Positions 32,402-39,246 of a DNA stretch of 39,246 nt are shown piece after piece. Below the pieces are notes generated by a model. It did no database searches, was not told where the DNA came from, and worked only from the letters and a program-made list of their open reading frames with translations. Source of the stretch: Oscillospiraceae bacterium (GTDB lineage Bacteria > Bacillota > Clostridia > Oscillospirales > Acutalibacteraceae); contig JAQWBK010000002.1 of NCBI GenBank assembly GCA_028706415.1, forward strand, positions 1 through 39,246, in the 5' to 3' direction. The position numbers and the translations under genes were made by a program. How positions within the stretch are numbered: the first letter of the stretch is position 1; every line of letters starts with the position of its first letter.

Positions 32402-34396
32402 ATGTTTACAAATCATATAGACTACAGCCGTGGTGGAGACTTACCAAAGTTTGAAGCATATCTCAACTATAATTTGTATGTGAACCAGCGGCATGAATAT
32501 CAGGATATGCGGGGTAATGACGCCGAGGTGGCGGCTGTCAGATTGGCTGAAAAAGGGATAATTAAAAAAACCAGTTGTTTTCGTCCCAACGACCCGGCAA
32601 CTGCAACCGAATTTCTTCTCGGAATACTCAAGCTGAAAGGACTCGCTGCCCGGGAGCTTGAAGCAAACAAGGTTGTCCAATTGGCCACACTTTGTGGTTT
32701 GGTGGATGAGGGAATGTTTGATAAGCCCGGCTTGCACCTACTTACAATGGAAGAACTTGCTGTTATCATAGACCGCGCCCTTGAGAAATTAGAAAATGTT
32801 AATCAATATGCCATGATGCTGGCGGATTATTCGGAAATTGCGGATGATAAAAGGGAAAGCGTATTGCAAGCCATCGCACACGGAGTGTTGGAGTGCTCCG
32901 GTGTATTCCACCCAAAGGAGTACGCTTCAAGGGCGAATGCCGCCAATGCCCTTTATCGGCTTGCCAATCCCGGGGCAAGGGTCATCTTACCCTATGATAT
33001 TGGTAACGGGTATAGGGAAGATACGGATGCCTATCTTGTAAAATCGTCATATAAGCAGAATCCCGGGGGCATTCAACTTGGTACTTGGTCAAGGTATAAC
33101 CATCAGGATCAAACCTTTAAGCATTTTGGCAAGCGCCCGATTGACAGGGTGGATTTTTATAAATGGGTAAATATCGAAAAAGAAAAAGGCGTCTATACAA
33201 TGCCTTCATTCTTCAATGATAAAAAAGCGCACAAATTTGCAAATACCATTGTAACCTGTCTTGATTTAACGGCAAATCTTGTATGGAACGAGAGGTTTTC
33301 TAAAAGCAATATTCCGGAGTTCTACGAACAGGATATCACAAATCCGGAAACCCGTGCCGCAGCTGGAAAAATGCTTTATACCCTGGTGCAGGAGTTGATG
33401 AAGGCGGTAAAGGGCGATGTAATTTTTACATTTGACTATGAGTTGGATTGGCAACAGATGTTTGAGGTGGTTTGTGATGATACCTTCAAGCGCATGGAGA
33501 TTTGGGCAGATTGGTATGTGGAAGCTTGCGGCATTGCACGTCAGGCAGCAAAGTCGGTTGGCGCCGCAGATCGCTTTAAAATAATAATAATATATAATAA
33601 TATTACAGAAGTCTGCAAGCTGGGCGTTAAATATAACGAGTGGCGGTTAAAATGTGCCGCAGTATCAGATTTCGTGGGGATCGACAGCTACAATTACTTT
33701 CCAGCCGACCGTACCGATCCGGCGGCGACCATTCAAAACGCTCGCTTTTTAATTAACAACTATTCCGGTGGTAAGCCGGTCATGATGATCGAAAATGGTA
33801 CCAGAGGCAATTCCGACACAATGGATGAGTTTTTGGGTATAACAACGCTTGAAGTACAAAAGAGATATTACGAAAATCTGTTTCGGGAATTTCGTTTTGA
33901 ATTGGAAAAGGGCAGGTTTCTCAACCACAATCTCGCCGGGTATCTTTTCTGGGATCTGATAGATGGTGCCGAGCAGGGAGAGTTCGGTGTGCTGGACTAT
34001 TCCGGGAAAGAGAAGCCGGCAGCCCGAGCAATTCGTGGCGGAATTCGATTACTGGAAAAGCAAAAGCAATTTAATCCGTCGTTACTTATTTGCACCCAAC
34101 CTGCCGGAGATAAGCCAACGATTGCGGTTGAAAGCGGCTGTACTTATGAGAAGCTTACATATGTAACTAAAAGCCTGCAAGGTAAGAAAACGCTGAAAAT
34201 TGAATTGGAAGATCCCGGAACGGTGCTTATTTCTATTAATAACACGGTTAATCTGTCAAGCAGTCAGATGCAGACAACCCACATATTTAGTCTGAGCGAG
34301 GGTATTGATAAAAGGTTTAATGTTATCGATGTCTACTTTGGCGCTGAGCAGATACCCATGAATCAGAAAGTTTTGCTGTTTGAGCTGAGCGATTAG
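32402..34396 (+). CDS. Signal-less SLH-like/clan GH-A-like barrel protein (paralogue 2)
   Basis: A 664-residue paralogue of the neighbours, similar along its whole length but lacking signal peptide, lipobox and linker: the ATG at 32402, behind GGGAGG, starts exactly where the SLH-like region begins in the others (FTNHIDYSRGG against FSNQIDYSKGE). SLH-like motifs at about 31-78, 90-128 and 138-188; barrel about 222-560 with FDYELDWQQ (Glu347) and KPVMMIENG (Glu464) retained, plus the C-terminal beta domain. It should stay in the cytoplasm, where SLH modules have no wall ligand, suggesting that here they are structural. A cytoplasmic counterpart working on imported oligosaccharides is plausible. 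No frameshift is visible upstream that would restore a signal peptide. Confidence 0.78.
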   Translation: MFTNHIDYSRGGDLPKFEAYLNYNLYVNQRHEYQDMRGNDAEVAAVRLAEKGIIKKTSCFRPNDPATATEFLLGILKLKGLAARELEANKVVQLATLCGLVDEGMFDKPGLHLLTMEELAVIIDRALEKLENVNQYAMMLADYSEIADDKRESVLQAIAHGVLECSGVFHPKEYASRANAANALYRLANPGARVILPYDIGNGYREDTDAYLVKSSYKQNPGGIQLGTWSRYNHQDQTFKHFGKRPIDRVDFYKWVNIEKEKGVYTMPSFFNDKKAHKFANTIVTCLDLTANLVWNERFSKSNIPEFYEQDITNPETRAAAGKMLYTLVQELMKAVKGDVIFTFDYELDWQQMFEVVCDDTFKRMEIWADWYVEACGIARQAAKSVGAADRFKIIIIYNNITEVCKLGVKYNEWRLKCAAVSDFVGIDSYNYFPADRTDPAATIQNARFLINNYSGGKPVMMIENGTRGNSDTMDEFLGITTLEVQKRYYENLFREFRFELEKGRFLNHNLAGYLFWDLIDGAEQGEFGVLDYSGKEKPAARAIRGGIRLLEKQKQFNPSLLICTQPAGDKPTIAVESGCTYEKLTYVTKSLQGKKTLKIELEDPGTVLISINNTVNLSSSQMQTTHIFSLSEGIDKRFNVIDVYFGAEQIPMNQKVLLFELSD

Positions 34397-34420
34397 TATA
34401 AAATATCGCAAGGGATTATA

Positions 34421-34453
34421 GGTTGAAAGAAATTCTTCTTTCAACCGGGTTTT
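34421..34453 (+). terminator. Possible intrinsic terminator after paralogue 2
   Basis: GGTTGAAAGAA (34421-34431) pairs perfectly with TTCTTTCAACC (34436-34446) around a 4-base loop, followed by GGGTTTT. The T-run is short and set back by three Gs, so termination may be partial. Confidence 0.5.
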
Positions 34454-34540
34454 GTGCTCTTCTGCTGTAAATCGTGGCAGAATCTTTGGCGGCGCCGAAA
34501 TCGCACAACTCCCCAACGGCTGAAAGGAATGGAGCTTTCT

Positions 34541-36820
34541 ATGAATAATAATGCTAAAAGGTGTTTGGTGATTGTTCTATCTATGATACTTTTGTTTGCA
34601 GCATGCCACGCCGGAGAGCAGGTATCCGATACCGATTCTTTCTCCTCCAAAACCCCTAATACCGTAAACACCTCGGTCAATTCAGGAATTTCTACTTCAA
34701 CTTTTTATATGGATGAATCAACTGCATCATCCGGCAGTACAGGTGGTTCAAGTGGTATAGATGTAAGCACAAGCCGGTCGGTGACAGGCACCGGAATCAA
34801 TACAAACCGAGGAACAGCAGATTTCAGGCAGTTTTCAAACACTATTGACTATACCGGCGGCGGTAAGAGCAAAAAAGGCGAGGACTATTTAGATTACAAG
34901 AAATATGCAGCCGGTCGCCATGAGTTTAAGGATATGATAGGGCACGAATCAGAGGTTGCGGCGGTGCGGCTGACCGATATGGGAGTTTTCCCAAAAACAA
35001 CGAATTTCGGGCCATCCGGTTCGGTTACAGTCGTAAATTTTATAAGGTATTTGTTCGCAGCCGCCAATATTACCAAGGGTTCGGCCACAGACAGCCAACT
35101 CATAAAGCTGGCAGAGAGCAACAAGCTTATTGAAAAAGGTATTATAGGCGACTACAACATCAATATTACCAATGAACAGCTGGCGTATATTATCGACAGG
35201 GCAGTGGCCGACCGGGATAATGTCAGCCAGTATTCCATGATGATAAAGGATTTAAGCAGTATTGACAGCCGCTTAAAGCAGGGAGTATTGCAAGTGGTCG
35301 GCTTGGGCATAATCGAGTGCTCAAACGGGTTGTTTCAGCCTAAAGCCGCCGCTAAAAAATCTGTTGTTGCGGATGCATTATACCGCCTTGTAAATACCGG
35401 AGCCAGGGTCATAACACCATACGATCTCGGGGAACTGTATAAGGACAACAAAAATTCATACCTTGTAAAATCATCATATAAGCAAAACCCCGGCGGCATA
35501 CAGTTGGGGTTCTATTCCAATTATAATTTTCAGGACATGACCTTTACCACTTTTGGTAAAAGGGCGGTTGACAGGGTTGAGTTTTACAAGTGGACAGCCA
35601 TGGAAACCTCAAAAGGCAATTATAATTTCAAGACTTTCGGAAATGATCTGGCAGCTCATAAAATGGGAAACACCGTTATATCCACAATTGATATTAGTGC
35701 AAATACTACTTGGAATTCCCAGTTTGGAGCAAGCAATATTCCATCGTTTTATCCTCAGGACATTACTAACAGCATCACGCGCGCCGCTGCAAAAAAGTTT
35801 TTATATGCGTTTGTGCAGTCCATGTTGAAAGCAGTTCACGGCGATTATATTCTCGCAATAGATTACGAGCTTGACTGGCAGCAGGCGCTTTGGAATACCG
35901 AAGCCGGAATCAGGCGAGCAAAATTATTTACAGAATGGTATGAGGAGGCATGTTCGGTTGCCAGAGACGCGGCAAGAGATATCGGCGCCAGCGATCGACT
36001 AAATATTATTGTTATCTACAATAATATTACATCGCTTCATTTGCGAGGAGCAAATAAAAACAGTTGGATGCTAAGGCTTGCGGCTGCGTCGGATTATGTT
36101 GGTATCGACAGCTATCAATTTTATGACGATAAAACCGACCCGTCTTATACATTGCAGAATATCCGCTTTTTAATTAATAACTATTCTCTGAAAAAGCCGG
36201 TGATTATGTGCGAAAACGGGTTGGACGGTATTAAAAATCAAACCGATTCTGTGACCGGACTTTCATCTCTTCAGGTGCAGGCAAACTACTACAGGAACTT
36301 ATTCCGAGAGTTTCGCTTTGCTTTAGAAAAGGGGGATTTTCTCAACAAAGACTTGAGCGGGTATCTTGTCTGGGAGCTTAAAGATAAAAATATCACCAGC
36401 GGGAAAGGAATAAAGGATTATAAAGGGGGCGACAAACCTGCCGTGCTGACCGTCAAGGAAGGGATAAAATCTATAGAGAAGCAAAAGCAATTTAATCCCT
36501 CGATATTGAATTCGGTCAGGGATGCTACTAGCGGTGCAGACATAGCCGTAAACAGCGGGGCGGCTTATGATAAGCTAACCTATATTACTCGTAACCACCC
36601 AAGCTCAAATGGGGGATCCCTTAATATCAGGCTTAAAAAGCCCGGCACAGTGTTCATTACAGTGAACGGCGAGGTTCATTATGTCAGCAAAACAATGAGC
36701 AGTTCACATTCCATATATATCTCTAAGGGTCTAGAAAGTGGATTCAATGTAATTGATATATATTTTGGATCTGAAAAAACGCCATTCACTCAACGAGTCG
36801 AATCAGTATCGTTGATATAA
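34541..36820 (+). CDS. Lipoprotein with three SLH-like motifs and a clan GH-A-like barrel (paralogue 3)
   Basis: A 759-residue lipoprotein, closest in layout to paralogue 1. Start 34541 has GGAG 7 bases upstream; 29 codons of in-frame opening before it were rejected. Lipobox ends at Cys22 (LLFAAC), followed by a long Ser/Thr/Gly linker (about 30-92). SLH-like motifs at about 128-176, 186-222 and 235-285; barrel about 316-655 with AIDYELDWQQ (Glu443) and KPVIMCENG (Glu558), then a beta domain with VFITVNGEVHYV and NVIDIYFGSEKTPF. The candidate catalytic glutamates are conserved in all three copies, so all are probably active or share a binding site. Enzyme activity itself is inference. Confidence 0.78.
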   Translation: MNNNAKRCLVIVLSMILLFAACHAGEQVSDTDSFSSKTPNTVNTSVNSGISTSTFYMDESTASSGSTGGSSGIDVSTSRSVTGTGINTNRGTADFRQFSNTIDYTGGGKSKKGEDYLDYKKYAAGRHEFKDMIGHESEVAAVRLTDMGVFPKTTNFGPSGSVTVVNFIRYLFAAANITKGSATDSQLIKLAESNKLIEKGIIGDYNINITNEQLAYIIDRAVADRDNVSQYSMMIKDLSSIDSRLKQGVLQVVGLGIIECSNGLFQPKAAAKKSVVADALYRLVNTGARVITPYDLGELYKDNKNSYLVKSSYKQNPGGIQLGFYSNYNFQDMTFTTFGKRAVDRVEFYKWTAMETSKGNYNFKTFGNDLAAHKMGNTVISTIDISANTTWNSQFGASNIPSFYPQDITNSITRAAAKKFLYAFVQSMLKAVHGDYILAIDYELDWQQALWNTEAGIRRAKLFTEWYEEACSVARDAARDIGASDRLNIIVIYNNITSLHLRGANKNSWMLRLAAASDYVGIDSYQFYDDKTDPSYTLQNIRFLINNYSLKKPVIMCENGLDGIKNQTDSVTGLSSLQVQANYYRNLFREFRFALEKGDFLNKDLSGYLVWELKDKNITSGKGIKDYKGGDKPAVLTVKEGIKSIEKQKQFNPSILNSVRDATSGADIAVNSGAAYDKLTYITRNHPSSNGGSLNIRLKKPGTVFITVNGEVHYVSKTMSSSHSIYISKGLESGFNVIDIYFGSEKTPFTQRVESVSLI

Positions 36821-36858
36821 CATCAAAGTATAATATGTAACGGAAGAGAGTGTATGAT

Positions 36859-38220
36859 ATGAGCTTTTCAAAAGATTTTGTCTGGGGCGCAGCCACTGCC
36901 GCATATCAGATTGAAGGAGCAATAGAAGAGGACGGCAAGGGCTTATCCGTATGGGATGTTGCATGCAGAAGAGAGGGCTATGTCAAACAGGGGCATACAG
37001 GACAGACTGCCTGCGATCATTATCATCGTTTTGATGGCGATGTGGATATTATGAAGCAAATCGGGTTACATGCATATCGGTTTTCCGTATCCTGGCCGCG
37101 GGTACTACCGGAAGGGATAGGGAGGGTTAATGAGAAGGGTCTGGATTTTTATGATCGATTGGTTGATGAACTTTTAAAGCATGACATAGAACCCTATCTA
37201 ACGCTTTTTCATTGGGATTACCCTCATGAGCTGTTCAAAAGAGGCGGATGGTTGAATCCGGACAGCAGCCAATGGTTTGCCGAATATACCCGAGTTATTG
37301 TTGACAGGTTATCTGATAGGGTACATAACTGGTTTACTCTTAATGAACCGCAGTGTTTTATAAACTTTGGACATTTAACCGGAAGGCATGCACCATGTTT
37401 AAAACTAGAGCTTGGAGAAGCACTCTTGGCCTCTCATAATGCCCTACTTGCCCATGGTAAAGCCGTCCAAACCATTCGCCAATACGGAAAAACCCCCGCT
37501 AAAATCGGTTGGGCACCACAAGGGCATATTTCTTATCCGATCTCGGACAGCGAGGAGGATTTAAATGCGGCAAGAAAGAATATGTTTGCAATAAAACAAA
37601 AAAACCTGTCATCTAATACCTGGTGGATGGATCCTGTTTACAAGGGAGAGTATCCGGCGGACGGGCTGGAGCTGTTTGGAAATTCTATGCCGACCATCAG
37701 ACAGGATGATATGAAGATAATTTCACAGCCTTTGGACTTTTTCGGTGCCAACTGCTATAATGGCTATCCGGTAAAAAGCGATGAAAACGGAAATTCGGTC
37801 TTTGGGGGCCGTGAGGTAGGACATCCTGAAAGTGTCGGGGAATGGCCGGTTACTTTTGATTGCCTGTATTGGGGTGCAAAATTCTTTTATGAAAGGTATG
37901 GCCTTCCGTTTGTTGTTGCAGAAAATGGCATGCCCAATTGCGATTGGGTTGCCACCGACGGGCATGTACATGATGGACCAAGGGTCGACTTTTTATACCG
38001 CAATATAGCAGGGCTTATGAAAGCAGCGAATGAACAAATACCATTGGGTGGATATTTCTGCTGGTCGTTGATGGATAACATGGAGTGGATGCACGGCTAT
38101 ACAAAACGTTTTGGATTAGTTCATGTTGATTATATAACCCAAAAAAGGACCATTAAGGATTCCGGTCATTTTTATAAACAGATAATTGCATCAAACGGTG
38201 AAATATTATGTAACCCGTAA
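36859..38220 (+). CDS. Family 1 glycoside hydrolase, beta-glucosidase-like
   Basis: A 453-residue GH1 enzyme of standard length with no signal peptide, so cytoplasmic. N-terminal signature FVWGAATAAYQIEGA; acid/base Glu163 in FTLNEPQ; nucleophile Glu355 in VVAENG; C-terminal CWSLMDNMEWMHGYTKRFGL aglycone/glycone loop. The WSLMDNMEW pattern with Glu fits beta-glucosidase/beta-galactosidase-type rather than 6-phospho enzymes, in line with ABC rather than PTS uptake. ATG 36859 has GGAAGAGAG upstream; a GTG nine bases earlier is in frame. It follows paralogue 3 by 38 bases and is the last gene of the rightward cluster. Confidence 0.95.
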   Translation: MSFSKDFVWGAATAAYQIEGAIEEDGKGLSVWDVACRREGYVKQGHTGQTACDHYHRFDGDVDIMKQIGLHAYRFSVSWPRVLPEGIGRVNEKGLDFYDRLVDELLKHDIEPYLTLFHWDYPHELFKRGGWLNPDSSQWFAEYTRVIVDRLSDRVHNWFTLNEPQCFINFGHLTGRHAPCLKLELGEALLASHNALLAHGKAVQTIRQYGKTPAKIGWAPQGHISYPISDSEEDLNAARKNMFAIKQKNLSSNTWWMDPVYKGEYPADGLELFGNSMPTIRQDDMKIISQPLDFFGANCYNGYPVKSDENGNSVFGGREVGHPESVGEWPVTFDCLYWGAKFFYERYGLPFVVAENGMPNCDWVATDGHVHDGPRVDFLYRNIAGLMKAANEQIPLGGYFCWSLMDNMEWMHGYTKRFGLVHVDYITQKRTIKDSGHFYKQIIASNGEILCNP

Positions 38221-38262
38221 TGCACTGAAGGCATCGTGATGCGTTATGCCGGAGAAACCACT

Positions 38263-38301
38263 TGCATCTTAAAAGAATGCTTTCCTTTCTTTTAAGATGC
38301 A
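38263..38301 (+). terminator. Perfect 15-bp hairpin after the GH1 gene, probable terminator
   Basis: Bases 38263-38277 pair perfectly with 38287-38301 around a 9-base loop, 42 bases after the GH1 stop. No proper T-run follows, but position and stability suggest it marks the 3' end of the rightward transcript, possibly acting as an mRNA end-stabiliser. Confidence 0.5.
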
Positions 38302-38346
38302 CAGCTTTATAAGCATTTTATAATAAATTCTGGGTAGTATTTATTG

Positions 38347-38545
38347 TCTCAACTATTGGTTTAAAACTTTCGCCTTCCAGGCGAAGAATTTGAGACGGTG
38401 TTGACCGAAAAATTCTTCGCGCCCTTTGGAAGCGTAGGTTTTAAACGTTCGGCTGACAGCTGGCGCACAAAGGTTAGTAAAAGAACTTTAGACGGCTTCC
38501 AGCCGCCAGCCGAACCCCTCGGCTTTCAGCCGAGGGTGGTTGAGT
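38347..38545. mobile_element. Palindrome-rich non-coding element, possible IS200/IS605-type relic (PATE)
   Basis: About 200 bases with no credible gene but dense pairing: TTCGCCT/AGGCGAA (38369-38385), an 11-bp stem 38381-38391 with 38410-38420, a long-range 9-bp stem 38447-38455 with 38507-38515, CGGCT/AGCCG (38493-38505) and a 9-bp stem 38516-38536 with loop TTC followed by TGGTTGAG. Outer CTCAAC and GTTGAG could close the whole. Subterminal imperfect palindromes and a GGTTGAG-like end recall the ends of IS200/IS605 elements; a structured RNA is the alternative. No TnpA or TnpB is encoded. Confidence 0.4.
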
Positions 38546-38624
38546 TAAATGGGGATACCCATCTGCTTAATGTTATGCGATCGTTTACTTGGAAAACAGG
38601 AACAAAACTTAACAGTGTACAGCC

Positions 38625-38660
38625 TACCAAAGAAGCCGCAGTAATGAGGCTTCTTTGGTA
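38625..38660. terminator. Hairpin between the palindromic element and the queG-like gene
   Basis: A perfect 13-bp stem (38625-38637 with 38648-38660) around a 10-base loop. It lies 110 bases beyond the stop of the leftward queG-like gene and may end that transcript, but no clear T-run follows on either strand. The remaining sequence 38661-38770 shows nothing recognisable. Confidence 0.35.
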
Positions 38661-38770
38661 TAACAAAGAGGGCTGAACTAGACCGCTGACCTGGATCGTC
38701 TGCCTTGACAACCAAAATATATCCCCTAAAACTCAATGGTGGCAATCGTACTTTATACTGTTCTCACCTT

Positions 38771-39246
38771 TTACTTGAGAGCAGTACTATACAAATTCAG
38801 ATTGCGTTTGAGCACATTAACTCCTCGCCAAGCATATGCCCTGTTTTCAAGGTCATTAAGCGAATCATGGGTAAGGCAGGGTGGGAATGCTTTGTCGAAG
38901 CAGGGGTGGGGTTGGATTTTTACGCCCAAATTTTGGGGGCAAGCCTCCTGACATTTGTCACAGCCCCATACCATACCGCTTTTACGCAAAACCACCGCCT
39001 GCTCGGGATTTAATTCACCTTTTAACTGTGAAATGCGGGATGCACAGGCTTCCCGCGAGGAGCTTCCGACACATTCACCGGGGCAGGAGGCGGAGCAAAT
39101 TCCGCAATGATTGCATTCTTCAATGGTTTGAACCGGCAGATCCAGCCACAGATTTGTAACAATGGTACCAATGAAAACCCATGAGCCGAAATCGGGATTG
39201 ATAAGAAGACCGTGCTCCCCAATACAGCCCAGTCCCGCCAAGGCGG
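38771..39246 (-). CDS. queG: QueG-like epoxyqueuosine reductase (partial, C-terminal part)
   Basis: The C-terminal 158 or so residues of a minus-strand gene that starts beyond the right edge. Visible features are the ALAGLGCIGEHGLLI block followed by an FGSWVFIG strand, a first Fe-S motif CNHCGICSASCPGEC, a second motif CDKCQEACPQN, and the closing YAWRGVNVLKRNL, all in the order of the QueG/iron-sulfur family that reduces epoxyqueuosine to queuosine in tRNA. The N-terminal B12-binding part is outside the window. Related clostridial iron-sulfur proteins of uncertain role share this layout, so the symbol is tentative. It is unrelated to sugar use and probably marks the boundary of the island. 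Confidence 0.75.
   Translation of the reverse strand, partial: ALAGLGCIGEHGLLINPDFGSWVFIGTIVTNLWLDLPVQTIEECNHCGICSASCPGECVGSSSREACASRISQLKGELNPEQAVVLRKSGMVWGCDKCQEACPQNLGVKIQPHPCFDKAFPPCLTHDSLNDLENRAYAWRGVNVLKRNLNLYSTALK

Noticed and set aside
18761-36820. Cellulosome components, suggested by Thr-rich linkers and modular surface proteins
   Set aside because: No dockerin (paired calcium-binding repeats) or cohesin pattern was seen in any of the proteins.
38398-38676. A 92-codon plus-strand frame in the right intergenic region
   Set aside because: It runs straight through the hairpin cluster, has no ribosome site and no recognisable domain.

Overview
The window looks like a carbohydrate-use island from a Gram-positive anaerobe of the Clostridia, probably near Oscillospiraceae/Ruminococcaceae. 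This is inferred from strong AGGAGG-type ribosome sites, lipoprotein signal peptides, long Thr-rich linkers in surface proteins, SLH modules and the absence of outer-membrane (SusC/D) transport genes. No rRNA, tRNA or CRISPR array was seen. The species cannot be named from the sequence alone.

Left arm (1-4561, minus strand): reading leftward from a divergent control region come an SMP-30-type lactonase, a mannonate dehydratase (uxuA-like), a short-chain dehydrogenase, an RraA-fold protein, an IclR regulator and the start of a secreted or membrane-anchored protein cut by the window edge. The first four genes are nearly or actually overlapping. Dehydrogenase, lactonase, dehydratase and possible aldolase together suggest an oxidative aldose-to-aldonate-to-keto-deoxy-acid route, or alternatively fructuronate/mannonate metabolism.

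Control region (4562-4834): a textbook sigma-A promoter (TTGACA-17-TATAAT) faces right and a weaker one faces left. A perfect 13-bp inverted repeat covers both -35 boxes, so one regulator could switch both arms, the IclR protein being the obvious candidate.

Right arm (4835-38220, plus strand): a cytoplasmic GH2 beta-mannosidase-like enzyme; a solute-binding protein fused to N-terminal sugar-binding-like domains; two permeases; an NHL/TPR/YIP1-like membrane protein; a DUF5696-like lipoprotein; two more permeases; a lipoprotein with a beta-sandwich domain; a 1579-residue secreted protein with five discoidin-like repeats and an SGNH esterase; a relic of a nucleoside hydrolase; a 36-residue small protein; a three-domain wall-anchored protein followed by a terminator; a second SGNH esterase; a second solute-binding protein; three tandem paralogues with SLH modules and a clan GH-A-like barrel; and a GH1 beta-glucosidase. 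No transporter ATPase is present, so a shared MsmX-type ATPase elsewhere is likely.

Working model (inference): surface esterases, binding proteins and SLH/barrel enzymes attack a decorated plant polysaccharide, one or two ABC importers take up the oligosaccharides, cytoplasmic GH2, GH1 and the signal-less barrel paralogue finish depolymerisation, and the left arm oxidises the monosaccharide. Right end (38221-39246): a palindrome-rich non-coding element and a partial QueG-like gene on the minus strand, which probably marks the edge of the island. Two adjacent MITE-like elements lie inside the tandem barrel-gene array.
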